Positions 19,301 through 27,623 of a stretch of 64,000 nucleotides of DNA are shown here, in pieces. Source of the stretch: Chitinophagales bacterium (GTDB lineage Bacteria > Bacteroidota > Bacteroidia > Chitinophagales > JADIYW01); assembly GCA_017984135.1 (NCBI GenBank), contig JAGNZZ010000003.1, positions 1 to 64,000 on the forward strand, written 5' to 3'. Every line of letters begins with the position of its first letter. Within the stretch, counting starts at the first letter, position 1. A program made the position numbers and the translations under genes. A model generated the notes under the pieces. That model was given only the letters and a program-made list of their open reading frames with translations. It was not told the origin of the DNA and did not search any database.

Positions 19301-22300
19301 TGAATGGTGGTAGGTCCGGAATTTACGGCAGTATAGGTGTACCAAACTGAATTTTCTGTACTTGCACCTGGTATCATTAAATCACTACCACAATTTGATG
19401 TTGCATTGATATTATTTCCAGGAATAGTACTACAAGTTGTTGTTAAATCAACTGCGCCTAAACAATCATCATTAGTGGGTCTTGTTGGCCCACCACCAGC
19501 ATCCGTAATCTGTATGGAAAAATTACCACTTCTTTCAGACGCTGTTGATGACTCATAACCATCCACTAATATATAATAAGTTTCTCCAGGCATAAGGTTC
19601 TGAGCTAATCCGGCTTCATTTCCATTCACTCCTGCTGCATCAACGCAACCTGCATATTGATCTAATAAGTCACAAACAGTATTCATATCTGAGCAACTTG
19701 CACACTCATCGGAGCTAAAATTAAAATCAGGATCACAATCAATATTCGATGCAACTCTACTATTAAACATATAAAATACTAAATCTAAATTGTTTCCACT
19801 TCCAACATTTGTAAAATTTATATTTACTCTACCGGAACTAGGAGCAACGAAATTAAACCAAACACCATATCCATAATTATCTGAGCAAACCGGATCGCCT
19901 GAAAGAAAATCTACATTCAAATTATAGGCTACTAAATTATTGGATGCTGTTGGCGCTGCACCTAAATTGAGTGTTGCGCCAGGACATGTTGCACTTCCTG
20001 AAGGACCAGGACAAGCATACGAATTTTGAATACGATAAGAACCACATTGAGCCGGAGCAGTAGCACCATAAGGCGCACTCCAAGTAATATCAACAGGTGT
20101 AAATGTTCCACTTGTGCCTGCTGTTGCCGTTTGATTGGTATTACCAGTTATTGTAATAGGTGGCGCAGGAGAACATGATGCATTTACCGTTACAGCTTGA
20201 CTACAATTGTTTACAGTCACATTTACTGTATTTCTTATATCTGGATAAATATTAAAAGTACAAGGATTCGTTTGACGAATACAATTCGATGAAATAGGTT
20301 GAGGTCTAGGATAACCAGGTGCAATTGTAGTAGCTCCATTATCGGCTAATATATAACCTACAAAAGTATAGGTGGCAGGTGTACATCCAGGATTAGGTAA
20401 TCCTACTGCTGGATTGTATATTGAGTACGTGGCCGGATTATCAATATCGATAGTGCAAGGTAAACCCCATGTGGACGATTTACAATATGCCCAACGATAT
20501 CCAGGATTGGCTCCAGAATAAGAATAATTAAAACTTGAGTTTATACTTGTATTCGTGCAATAATTTCCAGAATTACATATTTGAGCAGTAACAGTCGGTC
20601 GTTTGATATTGATTGAGAAATTACATTGAGCACCTACATTCCCATCTACCACAAAATAATAAGTTGTACCAGCAATAGGTGTAAATGTTACAGTAGTTGT
20701 TCCATTTTGAACAGGAATTAATGATGCACAAGAGCCTCTAAATATTCCGAACTGAATACCAGTGGCACCAATACCAGCGCCATTTGAACAAGAAACACCA
20801 GTTACTTCTAAGGTAACTTGAGCATTTCCGTTATTTGCTGGAGCTGTCCATTTATACCAAACATTATTTTCTAAAGTAGTTGCTGCTACATTCACTGGAT
20901 CTGGATCCGTGCAAATGGCAGTAGCTCCAATTGTAGTACCATTTACTACATTACACATCGGATTTAAATCAATTGCATTTGAACAATCGTCATTTGCAGG
21001 AATCACATCTGGAGCACCAATTAAATCAACGCCAGGTGTTGGTTGTGCAGCGGCGGTGATATTTTCAGTTACAAGAATGGTGAAATTTGCTGTAGGACGA
21101 GCAGCTGTACCACTTACCCAAACGTAATATGTTTGACCTGGTATTACAAAAGAAAATAAACTTTCCGTTCCATCAGCACCTAAATAATCATTACAACCAG
21201 CAGCAATAGTCGTCATTTGCTCACAAGGTCTATTACAATCATTTACACCTCCAGACAAACCAGCTTGTGGACCAATCAAACTTAGTTTTACATCTGAAAT
21301 TAAATCGGGATTTACGTTTATTTGGACACGACCTGAAGCAGGTGCTACAAATTGATACCAAACATCTTGATAACCTGTGCAACCGGCATTAAATCCGGAT
21401 GAAGCACCGGCATTAGAACCGGCAACAGCAGCTGCATTTACAGTCAATGGCAATGCACCACAAATATCATCATTTTGAATCATTGTCCAATAAGGTAAAC
21501 ATATTCTACTTATATAGCAGTCGGGTGAACCAGAAGAAACATCTACTGTTTTACATACTTTATACGTTGTTGAATTATTCAAACCAGTATAAATTCCAGT
21601 TCCTGGAATGGGTAAAAGTGGCGAACCACATGTACCCCATACTTGATAAGAAATATTGGATAATGCTGTATTTAAACATGCATTTGTATTACCCGAATTT
21701 GCAGTTATTTCTATGCCTGCATCCAAAGGAAGCTCTACCGTAGTAAAAGGAGAAGGAACAGTAAATGTTCCACAAACTGTAGCGGACTTTGTATTCAAAG
21801 CAAAATTTGAATGACAAGCACCGTTAGCAGCAGTCTCGTCAAAGGAATAATCAGCTGGAGTATTGAATCGATAAGTATTACAATCCGGATCAGAACACGA
21901 ACTGCACGTATTAACACTACTACAACTAAAAGTAGCCGTGGTTCCTGTACCTGAACCTGCTGCGCCTCCGAAGAAATCCAATCGAAACCCAACATTCGTT
22001 CCATCCCAATTATCGATTAAGATATATATCACTTGACCGGCACTCACATTCATATTATTGGAAAATAAATTACCAGAGGCACCATTGGAGTTTCCATTTC
22101 CGACTCCTCTAATTCCAGTTGGCGATTGTGGCGCTGCGTAATTACATCTGTCGGGTGTTTCTAAGCGTACACCTGTAGGGCATGTTCCACCTACACCTTG
22201 ATTCCAAACTGAAAAATCATAATCTGCAGATCCATTAAAGGGCGAAAGAGTAAACTCTAAAGTACCTCCTGTTTGTATTACAATTCTAAACCATCTGGTA

Positions 22301-22497
22301 TTTTTTTCGCCATTTAACAAGCATCCACATCCTGCACCTGGGCATTCTTGTGTCCCAAATCCATCATCTAATTGTTCTGCTAATTGATTATTACAAATAT
22401 TAATAGCATTTGAACAGTTATTCCCTGTTTGTGCTTTTCCTATTTTTATAAAAAAAAATACAATTAACAAAACAGAATATTTTAAAAATATTCTCAT
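16330..22497 (-). CDS. Giant secreted protein with type IX sorting domain
   Basis: The 2055-residue protein starts with a signal peptide (cleavage near KIGKAQ). Several beta-rich, Cys-containing modules begin with the motif NDDCSNAIDL or close variants and end in YYILVDGY-type strands, resembling pre-peptidase C-terminal domains. Around residues 1265-1389 there is a proprotein-convertase-like P domain (TDLDLDLVAPDGSIYRLI and GTWRLRIQDDAFGDYTYFFG). Near the end comes an LPVELIYIKAS / ISWATATELNTKKFELLRS module, then a type A sorting domain from about residue 1975 (NIYPNPLLDNTVITI, ending KKMTKQVVKLN). It should be exported by the type IX system encoded at the right end of the window and attached to the surface or released. 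No catalytic domain was found; adhesion is a guess. Confidence 0.9.
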   Translation of the reverse strand: MRIFLKYSVLLIVFFFIKIGKAQTGNNCSNAINICNNQLAEQLDDGFGTQECPGAGCGCLLNGEKNTRWFRIVIQTGGTLEFTLSPFNGSADYDFSVWNQGVGGTCPTGVRLETPDRCNYAAPQSPTGIRGVGNGNSNGASGNLFSNNMNVSAGQVIYILIDNWDGTNVGFRLDFFGGAAGSGTGTTATFSCSSVNTCSSCSDPDCNTYRFNTPADYSFDETAANGACHSNFALNTKSATVCGTFTVPSPFTTVELPLDAGIEITANSGNTNACLNTALSNISYQVWGTCGSPLLPIPGTGIYTGLNNSTTYKVCKTVDVSSGSPDCYISRICLPYWTMIQNDDICGALPLTVNAAAVAGSNAGASSGFNAGCTGYQDVWYQFVAPASGRVQINVNPDLISDVKLSLIGPQAGLSGGVNDCNRPCEQMTTIAAGCNDYLGADGTESLFSFVIPGQTYYVWVSGTAARPTANFTILVTENITAAAQPTPGVDLIGAPDVIPANDDCSNAIDLNPMCNVVNGTTIGATAICTDPDPVNVAATTLENNVWYKWTAPANNGNAQVTLEVTGVSCSNGAGIGATGIQFGIFRGSCASLIPVQNGTTTVTFTPIAGTTYYFVVDGNVGAQCNFSINIKRPTVTAQICNSGNYCTNTSINSSFNYSYSGANPGYRWAYCKSSTWGLPCTIDIDNPATYSIYNPAVGLPNPGCTPATYTFVGYILADNGATTIAPGYPRPQPISSNCIRQTNPCTFNIYPDIRNTVNVTVNNCSQAVTVNASCSPAPPITITGNTNQTATAGTSGTFTPVDITWSAPYGATAPAQCGSYRIQNSYACPGPSGSATCPGATLNLGAAPTASNNLVAYNLNVDFLSGDPVCSDNYGYGVWFNFVAPSSGRVNINFTNVGSGNNLDLVFYMFNSRVASNIDCDPDFNFSSDECASCSDMNTVCDLLDQYAGCVDAAGVNGNEAGLAQNLMPGETYYILVDGYESSTASERSGNFSIQITDAGGGPTRPTNDDCLGAVDLTTTCSTIPGNNINATSNCGSDLMIPGASTENSVWYTYTAVNSGPTTIQYKYATGTHCAAIGAQPGIQFALYTSSNNSCSGTFTNIPAGTVSTGTTDGSVTVNLTAGQKYYILIDGYGGNECKYEFQIYNGLSCCTANLGTTEGTNSILCFGEDVTYGVTADPINFGENAEDIPVIGWQFSTTQPTVNDPFDPSNAGKQYYVGQIDYAAPGTTVSGTYRDMKGYYPNPDIAYDNNGNSTYHNAAITGFPTGATFNTATDTITLCINIYAEYFTDLDLDLVAPDGSIYRLIRDQCGSDYGYLNVCFTNRGAVGNITSACPGGNEIAGYYLPMDAWAGLNGEGINGTWRLRIQDDAFGDYTYFFGFSLEIKKPYTKLGPPTAGPNHGDLHIINNDPFKYGTQTFWLTPVTFIDYDASAGLLYSDECYSYGTPVKITLLERVTTPNITPACNAPGDGSNGINLSVTSPTGGWPGLSPAPSPAQYFSVIGTGAALGISFTSPPIGESENSNLFTVNDGQAWNVEFIDANNCRSSIGGTFDKPNIGSLVLNNPICDGDNANFNVSVSPPLYSLYKITIDFDSYPQDISWVLYDGTNTVVSSGGGYSTSLGATTFITPYIDPNRGPYRIEIFDGFGDGLGSGGGSSSGSGSTSSNFILIEELISSGGSNILYNQNFAFCSPIYCVGPSASLFDQLTFNLGTPNGTYTTGVSANLYAGSTCVGSPIAGAVNATTNSSGSINSNVTGVNGGSTYSLRYTYTDRYGCVTNLCNPITVFPRVSINPTVTCVGSQPVVNVNATCADCNATFIAEYSYNGGASWTTNTSANFQDIFTFAQVRNVITGEIACEVSSAKLGDCPTVLPVELIYIKASPMDNQFIKISWATATELNTKKFELLRSIDAISFEKIAELNAAGNSTSPKYYFYDDTEVKAGIVYYYIVREVDQDNSIHLTKIVNAKLDVLDFELVNIYPNPLLDNTVITIYSNEPKIVDLIVYNGLGEIIKQANKNLKEGLNEWTIQTENWAKGVYYFILNNGEKKMTKQVVKLN

Positions 22498-22513
22498 ACC
22501 TCAAAATTTATTA

Positions 22514-23164
22514 TTATTGTAATAATTCTTTCAATTCAATTAATTCTTGTTGCTTTACTTGCAATTCATCAAGTGTCAAAGTCTTCGAATATCTCAACTC
22601 ATCTTCTAGCTCAACCATTCTATCTTCTAATAATTTTCTTTTCAAAGGCGATATAGTTGTTTTTGTGTTGCTCATTTGAGGATTAGGTTGATAGATACCT
22701 TCCTTTCGTATTGGAACAATTTTTTCTAAGTTCAAACTTTTCTTTTCGCTATTTGTTGGATTAATTGATTCTTTTGATTCATTAATGGCAACCACATTAA
22801 AATCCAAAATAATTGCTTGTTCTAATTCAGTTGAATATTTTTTAGCTGTAGTATTATTTTCATACCATTCTTTCTCTTGTTTCAATTTTCCATTGGTGAT
22901 AGTACTCTTTTGAGTAGAATCTGTAATGTTTACTTTGACAATTGGATTATTAGAAACAAGCGATGGCGATTTAATTCTATTTTCAGCTTTAATATTCGAT
23001 TTTAACTCCGGAATATTAGTAGGTTCAATTTGGGTTTTAATTGGAATTGATTTGACAATTGTATATTTAGTAGATCGTTCTGAACTATCTCTTTGTGCCA
23101 GTGAAATAGAAGAGAAGAAAGAAATGAATAGAAAACAAAAAAAAACTTGTATAGTAATTCTCAT
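22514..23164 (-). CDS. Secreted protein of unknown function with C-terminal coiled coil
   Basis: I do not recognise this 216-residue protein. It has a clear signal peptide (hydrophobic residues 5-22, then SLAQRDSS), a long polar, Ser/Thr/Asn/Lys-rich, probably disordered middle, and a C-terminal charged heptad-like helix with KRKLLEDRMVELEDELRY. It has no sorting domain. The giant type IX cargo gene starts only 16 nt after its stop, so they are co-transcribed; a helper or partner role for the giant protein is inference only. Confidence 0.75.
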   Translation of the reverse strand: MRITIQVFFCFLFISFFSSISLAQRDSSERSTKYTIVKSIPIKTQIEPTNIPELKSNIKAENRIKSPSLVSNNPIVKVNITDSTQKSTITNGKLKQEKEWYENNTTAKKYSTELEQAIILDFNVVAINESKESINPTNSEKKSLNLEKIVPIRKEGIYQPNPQMSNTKTTISPLKRKLLEDRMVELEDELRYSKTLTLDELQVKQQELIELKELLQ

Positions 23165-23296
23165 ATCATTATAGTTCTAGTTTTAATAAGAAATGTTAAT
23201 AACTTATAATATTAGCAATTTTATGACATAAGTCAATGATTTTTTTATTAAAATCTTAATTTTTTAACAAAAACATCTAAGTAAAGAAACAAAAAG

Positions 23297-23304
23297 TACC
23301 TTTA
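23297..23304 (+). promoter_or_regulatory. -7-like box TACCTTTA of trpS
   Basis: It differs from TAnnTTTG at the last position and ends 4 nt before the trpS ATG, so the transcript probably starts at or next to the start codon. Confidence 0.5.
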
Positions 23305-23308
23305 TAAC

Positions 23309-24313
23309 ATGAAAGAACGAGTATTAAGCGGCGTGAGAAGTACTGGAAATTTGCATTTAGGCAATTATTTTGGTGCCTTAAAAAATTTTATTCAAATGCA
23401 GGAAAATTATGAAGCTTATTTCTTCATCGCTAATTTACATGCATTAACTACTCATCCTAACCCAGAATTACTAAAAAAATCGGTTCGTGCAACTTTAGTA
23501 GAATATATTGCGTGTGGATTAGATCCCGAAAAAAGTAGTATTTATGTACAAAGCGATGTTCCAGAAATTTCAGAACTATATACACTTTTGAATATGTTTG
23601 CCTATAAAGGTGAATTGGAAAAATGCACTTCCTTTAAAGAAAAGATTAAAAAACACCAAGAAAACATCAACGCTGGTTTATTAACCTATCCAGTTTTAAT
23701 GGCAGCTGACATATTAATTCACCGAGCTCATAAAGTTCCGGTGGGTAAAGACCAAGAACAACATTTAGAAATGACTAGAAACTTTGCAGTTCGTTTTAAT
23801 CATTTATTTAATGTCGATTATTTTCCGGAACCAACAGCTTTCGATATGACTGGAAAATTAGTAAAAGTACCAGGACTAGATGGCACTGGAAAAATGGGAA
23901 AAAGTGAAGGCGAAGGAAATGCCATTTTCCTCAGAGAAGACGCTGAGAGCATTCGTAAAAAAGTAATGCGTGCAAAAACAGATTCCGGACCAACAGTACC
24001 AAACCAAACAAAATCTGAAGAAATTCAAAATATCTTTACGTTGATGCACTTAGTTTCTACACCTGATACCATTCAACATTTTGAAGAAAGCTATAATAAT
24101 TGTAGCATTCGTTACGGCGAATTAAAAAAACAATTAGCTGAAGATATTATTACATTTACAACGCCATTAAGAGAAAAAATAAATGCTCTTGAAAACGACA
24201 ATGCCTACATCAATAAAATGGCAAAAGATGGAGCGGAAAAAGCACGCATCAGCGCCAGAAAAACATTAGATGACGTTCAAGAAATAATGGGATTAAAACC
24301 AATATGGAAATAA
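23309..24313 (+). CDS. trpS: Tryptophan-tRNA ligase
   Basis: This class I aminoacyl-tRNA synthetase charges tRNA-Trp. The 334 residues are the normal bacterial length. The HIGH-type motif appears as HLGN at residues 16-19 and the KMSKS-type loop as KMGKS at 195-199. GKDQEQHLEMTRNFAVRFN is the typical tryptophan-binding region. Its cognate tRNA-Trp gene is in this same window at 7111-7181. The message is probably leaderless. Confidence 0.97.
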   Translation: MKERVLSGVRSTGNLHLGNYFGALKNFIQMQENYEAYFFIANLHALTTHPNPELLKKSVRATLVEYIACGLDPEKSSIYVQSDVPEISELYTLLNMFAYKGELEKCTSFKEKIKKHQENINAGLLTYPVLMAADILIHRAHKVPVGKDQEQHLEMTRNFAVRFNHLFNVDYFPEPTAFDMTGKLVKVPGLDGTGKMGKSEGEGNAIFLREDAESIRKKVMRAKTDSGPTVPNQTKSEEIQNIFTLMHLVSTPDTIQHFEESYNNCSIRYGELKKQLAEDIITFTTPLREKINALENDNAYINKMAKDGAEKARISARKTLDDVQEIMGLKPIWK

Positions 24314-24425
24314 TATTTCATCGCTATTTAACTGACTTTCATCTTCTGCATTTTTAAAAACTTATCCACTTTTTAAAAAAAATATCTCGACTATCCTTAG
24401 TATTCAAAAAAAATGTATAGTTTAG

Positions 24426-25091
24426 ATGTCCAATTACTATAAATATAGCATCGTGGCAAAACAAAAAAAACAATTAAAACATATTGCAGTAGCCGGAAAT
24501 ATCGGCTCTGGAAAAACAACTTTAACCGAAAAACTTGCCAAGCATTATAATTGGGAAGCTCGTTTTGAAGACGTGGAAAATAATCCTTATTTAAATGACT
24601 TTTACCAAGATATGCCACGTTGGTCATTCAATTTGCAAATTTATTTTTTAAATAGCCGTTTACGTCAATTAGTCGAAATTCAAGATGGTACTCAAATAGT
24701 CATTCAAGATAGAACCATTTATGAAGATGCACACATCTTTGCTCCAAACTTACACGAAATGGGCTTAATGAGCACACGCGATTTTGAAAATTATATCAGC
24801 TTTTTCAGAACCATTAGTAAAAAAGTAAATGCGCCAGATTTACTTATTTATTTAAAAGCATCTATCGGTACTTTAGTCGGTCAAATTGAACGTCGTGGAC
24901 GTGCCTATGAAGACAATATTCGTTTAGATTATTTAAAACAATTGAATTCTTATTACAACAATTGGATTGACAACTATAAAGAAGGTCCTCTTTTAGTTAT
25001 TAATGTAGATGATTTGAATTATGCTGATAATCCTGCAGATTTTGGCAAAGTAGTTGAGAAAATTGATGCTGAATTATTTGGTTTATTTTAA
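24426..25091 (+). CDS. Deoxynucleoside kinase
   Basis: This kinase phosphorylates deoxyribonucleosides for dNTP salvage. The 221 residues show the P-loop GNIGSGKT at about 24-31, the conserved WSFNLQIYFLNSRL helix, and the DRTIYEDAHIF motif in place of the family's DRS. ERRGRAYEDNI is the LID-like Arg segment. The start chosen is the first ATG; a GTG nine codons later is also possible. It follows trpS by 112 nt and may be expressed on its own. Substrate base cannot be told. Confidence 0.9.
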   Translation: MSNYYKYSIVAKQKKQLKHIAVAGNIGSGKTTLTEKLAKHYNWEARFEDVENNPYLNDFYQDMPRWSFNLQIYFLNSRLRQLVEIQDGTQIVIQDRTIYEDAHIFAPNLHEMGLMSTRDFENYISFFRTISKKVNAPDLLIYLKASIGTLVGQIERRGRAYEDNIRLDYLKQLNSYYNNWIDNYKEGPLLVINVDDLNYADNPADFGKVVEKIDAELFGLF

Positions 25092-25325
25092 TTCTATACA
25101 TTCAAAATAATTGACGAACTCGATTCTTTAATTTCATTTTTTTATTTAATTTATAATTTTTAGGATTTCATCCTATATCGCTTCCTATTTTATTAAGCTA
25201 ACATTAATTTTAATAATTCATGCTTTTAAAAAAGACAATTTTGTCTTAAATAAAGATAATTGACTGTATATTTACTAGAGAAACAAGATTAAACATCAAT
25301 TTTAATACAATAAAAATTAGTACTT

Positions 25326-27050
25326 ATGAACGGCGGTGAAATCATTGCAAAAGTTTTACAAAACCACGGTGTAAAATATTTATTTACACTATGTGGCGGA
25401 CACATCTCTCCTATTTTTGTTAGTGCACAAAATATAGGCATCCGTGTAATTGACACACGACATGAAGTAAATGCCGTGTTTGCGGCAGATGCAGTTGCGC
25501 GTTTAACAGGAATTCCAGGTGTGGCAGCTGTCACTGCTGGTCCAGGATTAACCAATACCATTACTGCTATTAAAAATGCATATATGGCTCAATCACCACT
25601 GATTGTGTTAGGTGGCGGCGCAGCAACCATTCTGAAAGGTCGAGGCTCTTTGCAAGATATTGACCAAATGAGTTTAATGAAACCAGTGGTAAAATGGGCA
25701 GCAAGAATCACCAAAGTAAAAGAAATTATTCCAACGCTTGAACGAGCATTTGCTGTAGCACAAGAAGGAGTTCCAGGTCCAGTCTTTATTGAATGTCCAA
25801 TTGATACGCTTTACAATGAAGAGCTTGTTAGAGAATGGTATGGCGCAAAGAGCAAAGATGTTCCACCACGAAATATACAAGAACGAGTGGTACAATGGTA
25901 TATTAATCGTCATGCGAAGAAAATTTTTGAAGGAAAAGAAAACGTACAGTTTCACCAACCATTATCATTTTCAATTCCTACGCATAAAGACGCCGAAGTA
26001 GATGAAGTAGTAACAGCACTTAAAAAAGCGAAAAATCCATTAATGATAATTGGTAGTGGTGCCGTAATGAGTCCACAAAACGTACACGAATTATCTACTG
26101 CTGTTCAACACTTAAATATTCCAGTATATTTAAGTGGCATGGCACGTGGATTAGTTGGAAAAGATTCAGAATTACAAATGAGACACAAACGAAAAGATGC
26201 CATAAAAGAAGCTGATTTTATTATTCTTGCAGGTGTTCCTAACGACTTCCGTTTAGAATATGGAAATCATATTGGCCATCGTTCGTTTGCATCCATTAAT
26301 AGAAGTACAGAAGATTTATATAAAAACAAAAAACCTACAATTGCCATTCATGCCGATCCGCAACAATTTATTATAGATTTAGCCCATAAATATAAAGCAG
26401 AAACTTCAACATGGAAAGCTACTTTACGCGAGCGAGACGAGCTGCGTGAACAAGCGATTGATAAACAAGCAAAGGATAAATTAAATGGAATGAATCCTAT
26501 CGAATTATTCCGTTGTATGGATAAAATATTAGACGACAATACCATTTTAATAGCAGATGGCGGCGATTTTGTGGCTACATCTGCCTATACCTTAAAACCT
26601 AGAGCTCCATTATCATGGTTAGATCCAGGTGTTTTTGGAACATTAGGTGTAGGTGCCGGATTTGCATTAGGTGCAAAATTAGTTTTTCCTGAAAAAGATG
26701 TGTTTATCATTTATGGTGATGGAAGTTCTGGATATAGTTTAGTGGAATATGATACATTTGTGAGACATCAACTTCCTGTAATTTCTGTGATTGGCAATGA
26801 TGCTTGCTGGGCTCAAATTGCTCGTGACCAAATCGAATTTTTAAATAGTGATTGTGCGCTTACGCTTGCACATTCTAATTATGAAATGATAGGAAAAGCT
26901 TTTGGTGCCGATGGTGAACGTGTAGAAAATATAGAAGCATTTAAAGCAGCTACAATCAAAGCAAAAGAACAAAGCAGAAAAGGAACGCCGTTTATTATTA
27001 ATGCAATTATTGGAAAAAGTGAGTTTAGAAAAGGATCTATTTCGATGTAA
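25326..27050 (+). CDS. ThDP enzyme of the ILVBL/2-hydroxyacyl-CoA lyase 2 type
   Basis: This 574-residue thiamine diphosphate enzyme has the acetolactate-synthase fold: an N-terminal PYR domain with catalytic Glu47 (in [14 protein letters not shown]), a middle domain, and a C-terminal PP domain with [15 protein letters not shown] leading to GND. From memory, [44 protein letters not shown] and [15 protein letters not shown] match animal ILVBL (HACL2) much better than bacterial IlvB; it lacks ILVBL's N-terminal membrane anchor. ILVBL cleaves 2-hydroxyacyl-CoA to a fatty aldehyde and formyl-CoA. It is first in an operon with an ISOC-like hydrolase and an acyl-CoA ligase, which fits that chemistry. 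Acetolactate synthesis is less likely, as no ilvN/ilvC is near. An oxalyl-CoA decarboxylase-like activity is another alternative. Confidence 0.8.
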   Translation: MNGGEIIAKVLQNHGVKYLFTLCGGHISPIFVSAQNIGIRVIDTRHEVNAVFAADAVARLTGIPGVAAVTAGPGLTNTITAIKNAYMAQSPLIVLGGGAATILKGRGSLQDIDQMSLMKPVVKWAARITKVKEIIPTLERAFAVAQEGVPGPVFIECPIDTLYNEELVREWYGAKSKDVPPRNIQERVVQWYINRHAKKIFEGKENVQFHQPLSFSIPTHKDAEVDEVVTALKKAKNPLMIIGSGAVMSPQNVHELSTAVQHLNIPVYLSGMARGLVGKDSELQMRHKRKDAIKEADFIILAGVPNDFRLEYGNHIGHRSFASINRSTEDLYKNKKPTIAIHADPQQFIIDLAHKYKAETSTWKATLRERDELREQAIDKQAKDKLNGMNPIELFRCMDKILDDNTILIADGGDFVATSAYTLKPRAPLSWLDPGVFGTLGVGAGFALGAKLVFPEKDVFIIYGDGSSGYSLVEYDTFVRHQLPVISVIGNDACWAQIARDQIEFLNSDCALTLAHSNYEMIGKAFGADGERVENIEAFKAATIKAKEQSRKGTPFIINAIIGKSEFRKGSISM

Positions 27051-27060
27051 ATAAAATAAA

Positions 27061-27612
27061 ATGAAAAATATTGGTTTACTAAATCCAAAAGAAACGGCAC
27101 TTTTGGTCATTGATATTCAAGAAAAATTAATGCCTGTAGTGCAAGATGCTACAAATCTTTTTTTGAATGCTAATCGATTGATTAAAGCAGCAAACACTTT
27201 GCAGCTACCTATTCTCATCACAGAACAATATCCTTCGGGACTGGGAAATACTTGCAAAGAAATTGAGCAAATTGAACAGGCAAAAATTATCGAAAAAATA
27301 TGTTTTAGCTGTATGCAATCTCAACAAATTTTAGATAGGCTAAAACAAAACAACATTAAATCTATCATTGTCTGTGGGGTGGAATCACATATTTGTGTTT
27401 TAAAAACGGCACTCGATGCGCTTGCAAATAATTTTGATGTGCACGTGGTGGCAGATGCCGTTTCGTCTAGAACAAATGCTAATAAAAACTTAGCACTTGA
27501 ACGAATGCGACAATCCGGAGCATTTATTGTTTCAACAGAGATGGTTTTGTTTCAACTCATTGACCAAGCAGGAACTGACCAATTTAAAATCATCAGCAAA
27601 TTAATTAAATAA
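27061..27612 (+). CDS. Isochorismatase-family hydrolase, ISOC1/2-like
   Basis: The 183-residue cysteine hydrolase has the full triad of the family: Asp18 (in LLVIDIQEKLM), Lys79 (in IIEKICFS) and Cys112 (in GVESHICVL). The segments TEQYPSGLGNT and VHVVADAVSSRT resemble the eukaryotic ISOC1/ISOC2 branch rather than nicotinamidases or true isochorismatases. Its substrate is unknown. It lies 10 nt after the ILVBL-like gene and 11 nt before the acyl-CoA ligase, so all three are surely one message. Confidence 0.85.
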   Translation: MKNIGLLNPKETALLVIDIQEKLMPVVQDATNLFLNANRLIKAANTLQLPILITEQYPSGLGNTCKEIEQIEQAKIIEKICFSCMQSQQILDRLKQNNIKSIIVCGVESHICVLKTALDALANNFDVHVVADAVSSRTNANKNLALERMRQSGAFIVSTEMVLFQLIDQAGTDQFKIISKLIK

Positions 27613-27623
27613 ATACCTCGTTT

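Noticed and set aside
25326-27050. Calling the ThDP enzyme acetolactate synthase (ilvB)
   Set aside because: The conserved blocks recall ILVBL/HACL2, and no ilvN, ilvC or ilvD is nearby.
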